In this document: positions 20,524 to 30,138 of the stretch, one piece after another | Position numbering within the stretch: the first letter of the stretch is position 1 | Layout: each line of letters starts with the position of its first letter | Source: Thermomonas sp. XSG | GTDB taxonomy: Bacteria > Pseudomonadota > Gammaproteobacteria > Xanthomonadales > Xanthomonadaceae | DNA: 64,000 nt | Direction of reading: 5' to 3' | NCBI RefSeq assembly: GCF_014678725.1 | Contig: NZ_CP061497.1 | Coordinates: 744,001-808,000 of the forward strand | Notes under the pieces: generated by a model | What the model was told of the DNA's origin: nothing | Seen by the model: the letters and a program-made list of their open reading frames with translations, nothing else | Database searches by the model: none | Program-made: the position numbers and the translations under genes

Positions 20524-21318
20524 CTACTGCGAAAACCGCTCGCGGAAGAAGTCCGCCATCATCCTGTAGGCGCGCTTCGCCGCGCGCTCGTCGTAGCGAC
20601 AGTTGCTGGCGGGATCGCTGCCGGCCGAAGGCTCGGCGAAGCAGTGCACAGCGCCGCTGAAGTCGACGAACTGCCAGTCCGCGCCGGCGCCGTCCATCTC
20701 CTGCTCGAAGGCGACGATGTCGCTGTCGGGAACTGCCTTGTCGTCTGCGCCATTGAGCACCAGCACCGGCGTCTTCACCACCGCGGCGGTGGCCGACTTC
20801 GCACCTGGCGCCAGCCCGCCGTGCAGGCTGACCACGCCGGCGAGATCCGCGCCGTTGCGCGCCAGCTCCAGCACGGTTGAACCGCCGAAGCAGAAGCCGA
20901 ACGCGCCGATCCTCGCCGCATCCAGCGGCGTGCTGCCGGCCTGGCCCTTCAGCGTGGCCACCGCGGCGTCGATGCGCGCGCGAAGCGCGGCCCGATCATC
21001 TCCGCGCAGGCCGCCGGCCAGCTTGCCTGCCTCGCCCGCGTTGGCAGGCTGGCGGCCCTTGCCATACACATCCGCCACCAGCACCACGTAATCGGCCCCA
21101 GCCACCGCCTTGGCACGCGTCACCGCGTCGTCGGTGACGCCCATCCAGTTCGGCACCATCACCAATCCCGGCCGCTTCGCCGCCGAGGCATCGTCGTAGA
21201 CCACGTAGCCGCTGAAGCGGTCCTTGCCGACCATCCATTCCACCGGCTTGGCCTGCATGGCCGCGAACGCGGGCAAGGCGGCAAACGAAAGCGCGAGGGC
21301 AAGCAGCGAACGACGCAT
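20524..21318 (-). CDS. dienelactone hydrolase family protein, secreted
   Basis: This 264-residue alpha/beta-hydrolase of the dienelactone hydrolase group has a signal peptide (MRRSLLALALSFAALPAFA), the nucleophile elbow GFCFGG with a cysteine in place of serine as usual for the family, an acid in LNGADDKAVPDSD and a histidine in GAVHCFAEP. The natural substrate is unknown. Members act on lactones and esters, and many periplasmic ones have no assigned role. It follows the murD2 gene on the same strand after 138 bp with a hairpin between, so it is probably separately transcribed. Confidence 0.88.
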   Translation of the reverse strand: MRRSLLALALSFAALPAFAAMQAKPVEWMVGKDRFSGYVVYDDASAAKRPGLVMVPNWMGVTDDAVTRAKAVAGADYVVLVADVYGKGRQPANAGEAGKLAGGLRGDDRAALRARIDAAVATLKGQAGSTPLDAARIGAFGFCFGGSTVLELARNGADLAGVVSLHGGLAPGAKSATAAVVKTPVLVLNGADDKAVPDSDIVAFEQEMDGAGADWQFVDFSGAVHCFAEPSAGSDPASNCRYDERAAKRAYRMMADFFRERFSQ

Positions 21319-21430
21319 GGCGAGGCTCCGGAGGGATGACTGGCTTACGCTACCCGAATCCGGTTCAACCACCGTGAAATTTTTGCCTGGCCCGTCGGGG
21401 CTGGATCTGCGAGGCACACGCCGACCAACC

Positions 21431-21456
21431 GCCTTAGCGGGCACGCCCGTAAAGGC
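21431..21456 (-). terminator. hairpin directly after the murD2 stop codon
   Basis: Twelve-base arms (21431-21442 and 21445-21456) pair with two mismatches around a two-base loop, starting one base beyond the murD2 stop codon. It could end the lysAC-murL-murD2 transcript. No U-tract follows on the minus strand. Confidence 0.35.
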
Positions 21457-22878
21457 TCAGGCGATCCCCATGCCCTGGATGCCGGAAATCGCGTCCGGAT
21501 CGAAGCCGGCCAGCCGCGCGAAGTGGCGACCGCGTTCGACGTAATTGCGGTACGGCCCGAAGCTCGGCGCACCGGGCGAGAGCAGCACCACGCCGCCGTC
21601 GGGCAGGGCCGAGCGCGCCTTGTCCATCGCATCGGCCAGATCGCCCGCGGCCTCCAGCACGAAACCGGCCTGCGCCGCCACCGGCATCAGCAGCGCGTGG
21701 ATGCGCGGCCCGTTCTGGCCCATGGTGATGACCGCACGCGGCGCGTGTTCACGCATGGCATCGGCAAATTCGTCCCACGGCAGGCCGCGATCGTGGCCAC
21801 CGACCAGCACCGCGACGTCGCGGCCGGCATACAGGTCGAGCGCCGCCTGGGTGGCCATCGGCGTGGTGCTGATGGAATCGTTGACGTAGAGGACGCCGTC
21901 TCTTTCGCCCAGCGGCTGCAGGCGGTTGGGCAGTGGCTGGAAGCTGGCGGCGCGCGCAGCCAGTGCCGCCGCGTCGAGTCCGAACGCTTCCAGCGCGGTC
22001 AGCACCGCGCACAGATTGCTGCGGTTGTGCCGACCGGGCAGCGGCAGCGCGGCGGTGTCCATGATGAACGCGTCGCCGCGATACAGCGCGTCCTCGCGCA
22101 GATGCCAGCCTCGTCCATCGCCGTACCAGTGTATGTCGCTGTCAGGCAGCTGCAACTTCGCCAGCAGCGGGTCGGCGGCGTTGAGCACGGCGATGCGCGG
22201 CTTTGCCTGCGTCACCAGCGCCAGCTTGTCGGCGATGTAGCGCGCCTCGCTGCCGTGCCAGTCCAGGTGCTCCGGGTGCAGGTTGGTGACGATGGCGATG
22301 CGCGGGCGTGCGCCGGAAGCGGCAACATCGTCGGTCTGGTAGCTGGACAGCTCGATGGCCCAGGCATCGGCATGGCCGTCCAGCAATTCCAGCAGCGGCA
22401 CGCCGATGTTGCCGCACAGGGCGGTGCGCAGCCCCGCTGCACGCAGCAGGTGCGCCAGCAGCGAGGACGTGGTGCTCTTGCCCTTGGTGCCGGTCACGCA
22501 GATGGCATTGGCCACCTCGCCCGCTGCATCGGCGCGCTCGGCGAACCACAGCGCGGTGCCGCCGATGAAGCGGGTGCCCTGTTGCGCAGCATACGCGGCT
22601 TCGGGCTTGTACGGGCTGATGCCGGGGGACTTCACCACCACGTCGAACGTGGCCAGGCGCTCGCCGGTGGCGGCGTGTTCGATGGACAGCAGCGGATCGC
22701 CCAGCGCCGCCACTTCCGCTGCCTCGGCCTCGCTGCAGAACAGCGTCATGGCCTGCTGCGGCAGGCGCGCGCGCAACGCCGCACGGGCAGCGCGGCCTTC
22801 ATGGCCCCAGCCCCACAGCGCCACGCGGCGGCCGGACAGGTCGGCGATGCGCAGCCGCTCAGGCAGCGAAGCGGGCAC
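21457..22878 (-). CDS. murD2: UDP-N-acetylmuramoyl-L-alanine--L-glutamate ligase
   Basis: MurD2 adds L-glutamate, not D-glutamate, to UDP-MurNAc-L-Ala in xanthomonads, and MurL then epimerises the product. The 473-residue protein has the Mur-ligase ATP loop [19 protein letters not shown], the ELSSYQTDD block, [12 protein letters not shown] and [18 protein letters not shown]. The immediate murL neighbour separates it from ordinary MurD. No ATG exists upstream in frame. The GTG at 22878 overlaps murL by 20 bp and gives the expected length. It is the last gene of the lysAC-murL-murD2 operon. Confidence 0.92.
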   Translation of the reverse strand: MPASLPERLRIADLSGRRVALWGWGHEGRAARAALRARLPQQAMTLFCSEAEAAEVAALGDPLLSIEHAATGERLATFDVVVKSPGISPYKPEAAYAAQQGTRFIGGTALWFAERADAAGEVANAICVTGTKGKSTTSSLLAHLLRAAGLRTALCGNIGVPLLELLDGHADAWAIELSSYQTDDVAASGARPRIAIVTNLHPEHLDWHGSEARYIADKLALVTQAKPRIAVLNAADPLLAKLQLPDSDIHWYGDGRGWHLREDALYRGDAFIMDTAALPLPGRHNRSNLCAVLTALEAFGLDAAALAARAASFQPLPNRLQPLGERDGVLYVNDSISTTPMATQAALDLYAGRDVAVLVGGHDRGLPWDEFADAMREHAPRAVITMGQNGPRIHALLMPVAAQAGFVLEAAGDLADAMDKARSALPDGGVVLLSPGAPSFGPYRNYVERGRHFARLAGFDPDAISGIQGMGIA

Positions 22879-24220
22879 GCAGGCGCTCCCACAGCGCGGC
22901 GGGGATGCGGTGCTCCGCGTCCAGCGCAAGCAGCGGCTCGATGGCCAGCGCGGCCGCGTCCAGCTGCGGCGCGATCTGGCGGGCGAAGCGCTGCACCACC
23001 GCGTCCTCGCGCCAGTCCGGGCGCTGCGCCAGCGCGGCCATCGCCGCGCGCGACTCGCGGCCCTCGCCCACGCATTCGAACGGCTTGTGGTCGCCGTATT
23101 CCAGCAGCGCGTCGAAGCCCGGGATCTGCGCCGGATCGTCCAGCAGGTTGCGGCCGACGATGCCGACCAGCCGCAGCTTGGGCATGAACGGCGCCAGCGC
23201 CAGGAACACGAAATGGCACTTCGGGCAGACCCCGCACCAGCGGCTGGTGGGGCGCTCGCCGAGGATGTGGAAGTTGCGGTTGCAGCTGGAGAAATGCGCG
23301 TCGTAGCGGTCCGTCCTGGCGAACTGCCGCGCCACCGCCAGCTCCGACAACGGCCGCAGCAGCGAGTAGTAGTGCAGGTCGGCGGCGACATGCGACTGCA
23401 GGTAATCACCGAACGCGGACTCGAACGCCCAGCCCTTGGACCACTGGTGGTTGACCTCGCCGGTGCCGGGGATCTGCGAGCCGTAGCTGGCCGAGCGCTC
23501 GTTGGAGAACACCACCTGGTCGACGCCCAGCAGCACCGCGGCGAAGGCCATGATCGCCGAGTTCACCGCGGTCACCGGGATGTGGCCGTTCCACGCGCCC
23601 TGGCGGTTGAATTCGAACAGCTGCGGCGCCAGCTGGCGGCCGATGTTGAGCGTGGGCAGGCCGGTGTGCGCGGCGCAGGCGGCGATCAGCTGCGAACCGC
23701 CGATCCAGGTCACCGTCTGGGCGACGCCCTCGGCGCGCAGCGCCTCGATGCTTACCAGCGAATCCTTGCCGCCGCCAATGGCGACCAGCGCGTGCTCGCG
23801 CAGGCCGAGCCCGGGTGCGGGCAGCGAGGGCGCGGCGTCAGCCGGAAAGCGGATCCTGCCGCGCAGGTCCAGCCCGTTGCGGTAGGCGAATTCGCCCAGC
23901 CCGTTGCGGTAGACAGTCTGCAGCAACGCGGCGGTGTCGGCATCGATGGCGTAATCGTCGAGGCGGATCTCGCCCGGCACCGCCGCCTTGTAGTAGCTCA
24001 CGCCGGCGATCAGGTGCAGCAGGCGCAACGCGCGCTCCGCGGCGGTGGCGCGGGCATCGTCCAACACGAACGGCGCGCCCGGCACGGTGACCGTCTCGAT
24101 CAGTTCCGGGCCGTCATCGAAGGCGTACACCAACTGCGCCACGCCGGTCTGCGCATCGAAGGCGCAGCGGACGAAGCGGAACGTGCGGATGGTGTCGCGG
24201 TTGAAAATCCAGTCGGTCAT
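22859..24220 (-). CDS. murL: UDP-N-acetylmuramoyl-L-alanyl-L-glutamate epimerase
   Basis: MurL inverts the terminal L-Glu of UDP-MurNAc-L-Ala-L-Glu to D-Glu in an ATP-dependent reaction, replacing glutamate racemase (MurI) as the source of D-Glu for peptidoglycan. The 453-residue protein shows the PP-loop-like motif GGGKDS at residues 149-154 and cysteine motifs FSSCNRNF and [15 protein letters not shown]. Size, motifs and the murD2 partner fit the xanthomonad enzyme. Its ATG overlaps the lysAC stop by four bases (ATGA). Confidence 0.93.
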   Translation of the reverse strand: MTDWIFNRDTIRTFRFVRCAFDAQTGVAQLVYAFDDGPELIETVTVPGAPFVLDDARATAAERALRLLHLIAGVSYYKAAVPGEIRLDDYAIDADTAALLQTVYRNGLGEFAYRNGLDLRGRIRFPADAAPSLPAPGLGLREHALVAIGGGKDSLVSIEALRAEGVAQTVTWIGGSQLIAACAAHTGLPTLNIGRQLAPQLFEFNRQGAWNGHIPVTAVNSAIMAFAAVLLGVDQVVFSNERSASYGSQIPGTGEVNHQWSKGWAFESAFGDYLQSHVAADLHYYSLLRPLSELAVARQFARTDRYDAHFSSCNRNFHILGERPTSRWCGVCPKCHFVFLALAPFMPKLRLVGIVGRNLLDDPAQIPGFDALLEYGDHKPFECVGEGRESRAAMAALAQRPDWREDAVVQRFARQIAPQLDAAALAIEPLLALDAEHRIPAALWERLRARFAA

Positions 24221-26865
24221 GGTTGCTCGATAGCGTTGCTGCGCGGTTCAACCGCGTCCGGAAGGACGGCTTCCGCCGGCAGCGCCCGCAGATTGTAGGC
24301 GCTGGCCATGCTGAAGCCGTAGGCGCCGGCGTCGGCGATCAGCATGACGTCGTCCGGCGCGGTGGCGGCGGGCAGCTTGACCCGGTGGCCGAACACGTCG
24401 CTGGACTCGCAGATCGGCCCGACCACGTCGAAATCGCGCTGCGCGCCATCGTCCAGCCGCGACAGGTTGTGGATGTCGTGCCACGCGTCGTAGAGCGCCG
24501 GGCGGATCAGCGCGTTCATGCCGGCGTCCAGCCCGACCCGCAGCACCTCGTCCTTCTCCACCACCTGCGTCGCGCGCGCCAGCAGCACGCCGGCTTCGGC
24601 CACCAGGAAGCGGCCGGGCTCGATCGCCAGCTGGAAGGCCGGATGCACCGCCTTGATCGCGGCCAGTCCCGCCGCCCAGGTGGGAAGGTCGAACGGCTCG
24701 TCGTCGTCGGTATAGGGAATCGGCAGGCCGCCGCCGATGTCCAGCACCTCCACGCTACCGATGCGGCGCGCGAAGCCGGCCAGTTCGTCCACCACTTCCT
24801 GCCAGTGGCCGATGGTCTCGATGCCGCTACCCAGGTGCGCGTGCAGTCCGGTGATGCGCACGTCCAGCGCGCGCGCCAGGTCCACGAATTCGTCCACCCG
24901 CTGCGCCGACAGCCCGAACTTGGCCTCCTTGCCGCCGGTGTTGACCTTCTCGTGGTGGCCGTCGCCGTGGCCGAGGTCGATCCGCAGCCACAGCGCGCGG
25001 CCGCGGAACACCTCCGGCCAGCGCTGCAGCAGCTCGACGTTGTCCACCGTCACCGTGACGCCGCGCGCCAGCGCCGCCTGGTATTCGGCGATGGGCGCGA
25101 AGCTGGGGGTGAACAGCACGCGCTGCGGATCGAAACCGGGCAGTGCTTCAAACACGCGCTCGATCTCGCCCAGCGACACGCATTCCAGCCCGAACCCCTC
25201 GTCCGCCAGCGTGCGCAGGATCTCCGGGTGCGGGTTGGCCTTGACCGCGAAATAGCGCCGGTCCACCGCCGCGATCGCCTTCAGCTGGGCGGCGCGGGCG
25301 CGCACCGTGGGCAGGTGGTAGGCGTAACGCGGCGTACCGGCCTGCGCCAGCTGCAGCAGGGCGTCGCGTTCGGCCGGGGCCTGCCACCACGGCGCAGGGC
25401 GCGGGCGGAACGTGCCCTCGATCTCGCGCCAGCGCGGGCCGAACACGGCCTCCTCGTGCACCGGCATCGCGCCTGCATCGATCAGCGCCGCGTGCAGCTT
25501 GGGCAGCATGCCGTCGGCGGCGGCCTCGTCCACCACGAAGGTCAGGTTGAGGTCGTTTGACGACTGCGAGATCAGGTGCACGTTCTCGCGCCCGAACATC
25601 GCCCACACGTCCTGCAGCTTGTGCAGCAGCGAACGCATGCCGCGCCCGACCAGGGTGATGGCGGCGCAGGGCACGATGATCTTGACCCGGCAGATCGCCG
25701 ACAGGTCGGCCGACAGCGCGGCGAGCACGTCGGTATTGACCAGGTTCTCGGACGGATCCAGCGACACGGTGACGTTGGTTTCCGCCGAACCGATCAGGTC
25801 CACCGACAGCCCGTGCTGCTTGAACAGCGCGAACACGTCGGCGAGGAAGCCGACCTGCTGCCACATGCCGATGCCTTCCATCGACACCAGCACGATGCCG
25901 TTGCGGCGGCTGATCGCCTTCACCCCCGGCACCGCCGCGGCGGCGTCGTCGATGCTGGTGCCGGGCAGTTCGGGGCGCTCGGTATCGAGGATGGCCATCG
26001 GCACGCCGGCGTTGCGGCAGGGCCGCAGCGAGCGCGGGTGCAGCACCTTGGCGCCGGTGGTGGCGATCTCCTGCGCTTCGTAATAGTCCAGCCGGGTCAG
26101 CAGGCGCGCGTCCGGCACCTCGCGCGGATTGGCGCTGAACATGCCGGGCACGTCGGTCCAGATCTCCACCCGGCGGGCGCCGAGCAGCGCGCCGAAATAG
26201 GCGGCCGAGGTATCCGAACCGCCGCGCCCGAGGATCGCGGTGCCGCCGTCCTGGTGGCGGGAGATGAAGCCCTGGGTGATCAGCAGGCGGGTGGGCTGCG
26301 AGGCGAAATGCACGCGCCAGTCGGCGCTGCCCTGCCAGCGGCAGTTCACCGACAGCCGCTGCGACCATGCGCTCTGGTTGGGCTGCGGCGGCAGCGCATC
26401 GAGCCAGTCGCGCGCATCCATCCAGCCGATGTCCAGACCCTGCGCGCGCAGGTAGGCCGCACCGATGGTGGACGAGAGCAACTCGCCCTGCCCCAGCACC
26501 TCGGCCTGCCAGTCCAGGGTGCGCGCGGGCGCGCGCGGATCGGCCAGCAGGGCGTGCAGCGCGGCCAGCCGTTCGCCCAGCACCGCGCCTGCATCGAGGT
26601 CCAGACCGGCGACGAACTCGCGGTGGCGCGCGTCGAGTTTGGCGATGCGTTCCGCGCTGTCCGCGGCGCCATCGGCAATCGCGGTCAGTTCGTTGGTGAC
26701 GCCGGACAGTGCCGACACCACCACCAGCACCCGCGCGTCGAAGTCGCGCGCGCGCGCCGCCGCCAGCTTCCCGATATTGTCCCAGCGCGTGCGTTTCGAG
26801 ACCGAGGTGCCCCCGAACTTGAGGACAAGCCAGCAGTCGTTGGACGCGGGAAAGGAAGGGGACAT
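24217..26865 (-). CDS. lysAC: bifunctional aspartate kinase / diaminopimelate decarboxylase
   Basis: This 882-residue fusion joins the first enzyme of the aspartate pathway to the last enzyme of lysine synthesis. The N-terminal half has the kinase motif KFGGTSVSK (residues 16-24), then LITQGFI, LGRGGSDTSAAYFGALL and ACT-type sequence (VSLDPSENL). The C-terminal half is a PLP-dependent decarboxylase with the cofactor lysine at Lys542 in YFAVKANPHP, GGGLPIPY, EPGRFLVAEAG and CESSDVFG. Both halves look intact. The start at 26865 (MSPSFPASN) is favoured over upstream frame extension. First gene of the operon with murL and murD2. Confidence 0.95.
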   Translation of the reverse strand: MSPSFPASNDCWLVLKFGGTSVSKRTRWDNIGKLAAARARDFDARVLVVVSALSGVTNELTAIADGAADSAERIAKLDARHREFVAGLDLDAGAVLGERLAALHALLADPRAPARTLDWQAEVLGQGELLSSTIGAAYLRAQGLDIGWMDARDWLDALPPQPNQSAWSQRLSVNCRWQGSADWRVHFASQPTRLLITQGFISRHQDGGTAILGRGGSDTSAAYFGALLGARRVEIWTDVPGMFSANPREVPDARLLTRLDYYEAQEIATTGAKVLHPRSLRPCRNAGVPMAILDTERPELPGTSIDDAAAAVPGVKAISRRNGIVLVSMEGIGMWQQVGFLADVFALFKQHGLSVDLIGSAETNVTVSLDPSENLVNTDVLAALSADLSAICRVKIIVPCAAITLVGRGMRSLLHKLQDVWAMFGRENVHLISQSSNDLNLTFVVDEAAADGMLPKLHAALIDAGAMPVHEEAVFGPRWREIEGTFRPRPAPWWQAPAERDALLQLAQAGTPRYAYHLPTVRARAAQLKAIAAVDRRYFAVKANPHPEILRTLADEGFGLECVSLGEIERVFEALPGFDPQRVLFTPSFAPIAEYQAALARGVTVTVDNVELLQRWPEVFRGRALWLRIDLGHGDGHHEKVNTGGKEAKFGLSAQRVDEFVDLARALDVRITGLHAHLGSGIETIGHWQEVVDELAGFARRIGSVEVLDIGGGLPIPYTDDDEPFDLPTWAAGLAAIKAVHPAFQLAIEPGRFLVAEAGVLLARATQVVEKDEVLRVGLDAGMNALIRPALYDAWHDIHNLSRLDDGAQRDFDVVGPICESSDVFGHRVKLPAATAPDDVMLIADAGAYGFSMASAYNLRALPAEAVLPDAVEPRSNAIEQP

Positions 26866-26917
26866 GGGTCCTGGTCGGGAAATTGGGGGAAAGATGCCGC
26901 TCGCGCGGGCCTGCGGC

Positions 26918-26923
26918 ATTCTA
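26918..26923 (-). promoter_or_regulatory. putative -10 element (TAGAAT) of the lysAC-murL-murD2 operon
   Basis: Minus-strand CGCTAGAATGCC lies 52 nt before the lysAC start. The core CGCTAGAATGC is identical to the element upstream of pyrG. No lysine riboswitch-like structure is apparent in the 91 bp between lysAC and the divergent PhzF gene. Confidence 0.4.
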
Positions 26924-26956
26924 GCGGCCTCTTCCGCCACCTTGACGCATCGCAAC

Positions 26957-27823
26957 ATGGCACGTCGTTATATGCAGCTGGACGTTTTCGCCGCCCGCCC
27001 CGGCCAGGGCAATCCGCTGGGCGTGGTGCTGGACGCGCAGGACCTGGACGGTACGTCGATGCAAGCGCTGGCCGCCTGGCTGAACCTGTCGGAGACGGTG
27101 TTCTTCCTGCCGCCCGATAGCGGCGCCGACTACCGCATCCGCATCTTCACCCCCGGCAGCGAACTGCCGTTCGCCGGCCACCCCAGCGTGGGCGCGGCGT
27201 GGGCGGCGGCGCAGCTGGGCTTGGCGCAGCCACGCGCGGGCGCGCTGGTGCAGCAGTGCGGCGCCGGGCTGCTCCCGGTGCGGATCGAAGCGGAAGGCGC
27301 GCGCCTGCTGCCGTCCGTGCGCAGTCCGCGTGCGCGCGAGCTGGCGCGTCACGAAGGACCACTGCCGGCCGGGCTGGAGGCGCTGGCCGCTCCGGGCATC
27401 GCCGCCGCGCTGTGGGACAACGGCCCGCGCTGGTGGCTGGTGGAGGCCGCATCGGCCGCCCGGTTGCGCAGCCTGCGCCCGGACTTCGCCGGGATCGCCG
27501 CATGGAGCAACGCCACCGCGTCCACTGGCGTGGCGGTGTTTGCCTTCGAGGACGGCGCCGACCACCAGCTGGCGGTGCGCGCGTTCTGCCCCGGCGATGC
27601 CGTGAACGTGCCGGAAGATCCGGTCACCGGCAGCGCCAATGCCGCGATCGCCGCCTGCCTGCACCGGCAGGGCCGGTTGCCGGGCGATGGCCACAGCTAC
27701 GTCGCCAGCCAGGGCCGCGAACTCGGCCGCGATGGCCGGGTGGCGGTGCGCGTGGACGCCGAGGGCGACGTCTGGATCGGCGGCCAGGTGCAGCAGGTGA
27801 TCGCCGGCACGCTGGACTGGTAA
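26957..27823 (+). CDS. PhzF-family isomerase, first tandem copy
   Basis: PhzF-like proteins are cofactor-free isomerases/epimerases with a diaminopimelate-epimerase-like double fold. The 288-residue protein has VFAARPGQGNPLGVVL near the N-terminus, the catalytic glutamate at Glu46 (LSETVFF), FAGHPSVGAAW and the second-half motif EDPVTGSANAAIA. The substrate is unknown. It is divergent from lysAC, and the second PhzF copy follows after 30 bp. The ATG at 26957 gives the standard family start. Confidence 0.9.
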   Translation: MARRYMQLDVFAARPGQGNPLGVVLDAQDLDGTSMQALAAWLNLSETVFFLPPDSGADYRIRIFTPGSELPFAGHPSVGAAWAAAQLGLAQPRAGALVQQCGAGLLPVRIEAEGARLLPSVRSPRARELARHEGPLPAGLEALAAPGIAAALWDNGPRWWLVEAASAARLRSLRPDFAGIAAWSNATASTGVAVFAFEDGADHQLAVRAFCPGDAVNVPEDPVTGSANAAIAACLHRQGRLPGDGHSYVASQGRELGRDGRVAVRVDAEGDVWIGGQVQQVIAGTLDW

Positions 27824-27853
27824 CCTGCGCGGCCCCTCCGACGGCCTTCCCCC

Positions 27854-28735
27854 ATGCCGCGCCGCTACGTGCAACTCGATGTGTTCGCCTCCCGTCCTGG
27901 CGACGGCAATCCGCTGGCCGTGGTGCTGGAGGCGCAGGGACTGGACGACGCCACCATGCAGGCGATCGCGCGCTGGACGCGACTGCCGGAAACCACCTTC
28001 GTGTTCCCGCCCACCACGCCGGAAGCGACCCACGCCATCCGCATCTTCAGCCCGCGCCGCGAGGTGCCATTCGCCGGCCATCCCAGCGTCGGTACCGCGT
28101 ATGCGCTGCTGGATGCGGGACTGGTGACGCCACGTGACGGACTGCTGGTGCAACAGGGCATCGCCGGCAACCTGCCGCTGCGGGTGCATGGCGAGGGCGC
28201 CGCACGCACGGTGGCGGTGCGCACGCCGCGCGCCCGCGTGCAGGAAATCGCCGCGGCCGACGACACCCGCCTGGCCGCCGCACTTGCCGGCCTGCAGCTG
28301 GGCGCGCTGCCGCCGGTGCAGATGGACGGCGGTCGCCGCTGGTGGCTGGTGGAACTGGCCAGCGAAGCGCACCTGCGCAGCGCCGAACCCGACTGGGACG
28401 CCATCGCCGCGCTGGCCGAGGCCAGCGACAGCATGGGCCTGTTCGTCTATGCACGCAGCACGGATCCGGTCTACTACTACGCCGTGCGCGCCTTCGTCGG
28501 CGCACCGGCGCGCTTCGAGGACGCCGCATCCGGCGCCGCCAACGCCACCCTTGCGGCATGGTTGGCCGAACGCGATGCCCTGCCCTCCAGCGGCGGCTTC
28601 TACCGCATCAGCCAAGGCCGCGAAGTGGGCCATGACGCCATCATCGAACTCACCGTCGATGCCGACGGCGAAGTCTGGTCCGGTGGCCGCGCGGCGACGG
28701 TGGTGACGGGCGTGCTGGAGTGGCCGGAGGCCTGA
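27854..28735 (+). CDS. PhzF-family isomerase, second tandem copy
   Basis: This 293-residue protein is a clear paralogue of the preceding gene: RRYVQLDVFASRPGDGNPL, Glu46 in LPETTFVF and FAGHPSVGTAY. Its second-half signature is altered, DAASGAANATLAA in place of the usual DPVTGSANAAIA, and it carries an aromatic run YYYAV just before. The Pro-Val-Thr change near the active site suggests a different substrate. The pair probably arose by tandem duplication and then diverged. Confidence 0.9.
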   Translation: MPRRYVQLDVFASRPGDGNPLAVVLEAQGLDDATMQAIARWTRLPETTFVFPPTTPEATHAIRIFSPRREVPFAGHPSVGTAYALLDAGLVTPRDGLLVQQGIAGNLPLRVHGEGAARTVAVRTPRARVQEIAAADDTRLAAALAGLQLGALPPVQMDGGRRWWLVELASEAHLRSAEPDWDAIAALAEASDSMGLFVYARSTDPVYYYAVRAFVGAPARFEDAASGAANATLAAWLAERDALPSSGGFYRISQGREVGHDAIIELTVDADGEVWSGGRAATVVTGVLEWPEA

Positions 28736-28849
28736 CCTTCCGGCGGGTGGGCGGTGCGGGGCGGCCGTCGTCCTGCGGGGGCGTGTGAGATTTTCCGCGC
28801 TGGCACGAATCATGGAATCGAGAGGCGCGAAGGCCGCGCCGGGGTTTCC

Positions 28850-29377
28850 ATGACTACACTCACCTCCATTGCCGCCATGAACACGCCCGACGCCCGAGCC
28901 GCCTTCGGCACGCTGTTGCAGCAACACGCCGGGATCGTGTTCAAGATCGCCCGCAGCTATGCGCGCGGCGCCGAGGACCGCGCCGACCTTGCGCAGGAAA
29001 TCGCCGCCCAGCTCTGGCACGCCTGGCCGAAGTACGACCCGGCGCGCAGCTTCAGCACCTGGATGTACCGGATCGCGCTGAACGTGGCGATCGGCCATCT
29101 GCGCCAGCAGGAGCTGCGGCGCCGGCACGACGCCGTGCCGCTGGACGACGCCCTGCACGACGTGGCGGATGCGAATGCCCCAGACCCGGAACAGGCACAG
29201 CACCTGCGCCTGCTGCAGGGTTTCATCGCCCGCCAGCCGCCGCTGGACCGCGCCCTGCTGCTGCTCTACCTCGACGATCGCCCGCAGCGCGAGATCGCGG
29301 AGATCCTCGGGATCAGCGAAAGCAATGTCTCCACCAAGATCGGGCGGCTGAAACAGCGCATCCGCGACGCTTTCTGA
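28850..29377 (+). CDS. ECF-type RNA polymerase sigma factor
   Basis: The 175-residue protein has the two ECF domains: region 2 (DLAQEIAAQLWHAWPKYDP, FSTWMYRIALNVA) and region 4 with the helix-turn-helix REIAEILGISESNVSTKIG. There is no region 1 or 3, so it is an alternative sigma factor of the extracytoplasmic-function class. The start at 28850 follows a 114 bp gap after the PhzF pair. The membrane protein 9 bp downstream is its likely regulator or signal partner. I see no recognisable autoregulated promoter motif. Confidence 0.9.
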   Translation: MTTLTSIAAMNTPDARAAFGTLLQQHAGIVFKIARSYARGAEDRADLAQEIAAQLWHAWPKYDPARSFSTWMYRIALNVAIGHLRQQELRRRHDAVPLDDALHDVADANAPDPEQAQHLRLLQGFIARQPPLDRALLLLYLDDRPQREIAEILGISESNVSTKIGRLKQRIRDAF

Positions 29378-29386
29378 GCAACGACC

Positions 29387-30058
29387 ATGCACACGACGAT
29401 GGACACCGCCATGGAACTCGACGACTTCAAATCCGCCTGGCAGGCGCTGGACGCACGACTGACCCGCCAGGACCGCCTGCAGCTGGAACTGCTGCGCGAA
29501 CACCGGCTGCACCAGGCCCGCCGCAATCTGCGCCCTCTGCATATCGGCCTGTTGTTCCAGGCGCTGCTCGGCATCGGGCTGGTGGTGCTGGGCGTGGCCT
29601 GCTGGAAGCGCAACCTCGATATCCCCGGCCTGCTGGCGGCGGGCATCGCCCTGCACGCCTTCGGCGTCCTCAACATCGCCTTTGCCGGCATCCTCACCGG
29701 GTTGGCCGCGGGCATTGACCTGGCCGCGCCGGTGCTGGCCATCCAGAAGCGCCTGCGCCTGCTGCTGCGGCTGCAGACGCTGAACTCGAACCTGTGCGGC
29801 GCGCCGTGGTGGATCCTGTGGGTGGTGGTGGTGATCGGCTTCACCGGTTTGGCGCCGACACCGCCCGCCACGACCACCCCGGCCTGGATCTGGATCAGCC
29901 TGGCCCTGGGCGTGGTCGGCACGCTGGTGACCTGGGCGTGGGCGGCACGCGCCGCGGGCAGGCCCGACAGCCTGCATGCACGCATCGACGACGGCACCGG
30001 TGGCATCCGCCGCACCCTGCACCTGCTCGACGACCTCGAGCGCTTCGAGCGCGACTGA
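29387..30058 (+). CDS. membrane protein paired with the ECF sigma factor, possible anti-sigma factor
   Basis: The 223-residue protein has a charged cytoplasmic-type N-terminal segment (DDFKSAWQALDARLTRQDRL), then about four hydrophobic membrane segments between residues 50 and 180, and a charged C-terminal tail. It lacks the zinc-finger motif of ZAS anti-sigma factors. The 9 bp spacing to the sigma gene and the membrane topology suggest a partner that holds or senses for the sigma factor. This is inference from context. An ATG at 29411 is an alternative start. Confidence 0.7.
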   Translation: MHTTMDTAMELDDFKSAWQALDARLTRQDRLQLELLREHRLHQARRNLRPLHIGLLFQALLGIGLVVLGVACWKRNLDIPGLLAAGIALHAFGVLNIAFAGILTGLAAGIDLAAPVLAIQKRLRLLLRLQTLNSNLCGAPWWILWVVVVIGFTGLAPTPPATTTPAWIWISLALGVVGTLVTWAWAARAAGRPDSLHARIDDGTGGIRRTLHLLDDLERFERD

Positions 30059-30090
30059 GTTTCGGACGGACGCAACATCGCCCGCAAACG

Positions 30091-30116
30091 AAACCGGCCG
30101 CAATCGCGGCCGGTTT
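30091..30116. terminator. bidirectional rho-independent terminator
   Basis: A perfect 11 bp stem (30091-30101 with 30106-30116) with an AATC loop, A-rich on one side and ending GGTTT on the other. It serves the rightward sigma operon and the leftward serine hydrolase gene. Confidence 0.85.
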
Positions 30117-30138
30117 CATGCGTGGTACCGCTCCCGGC

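Noticed and set aside
26921-30103. 1060-codon minus-strand frame opposite the PhzF and sigma genes
   Set aside because: Its translation is His/Gln/Arg-rich with no motif and it is the antisense shadow of well-supported genes.
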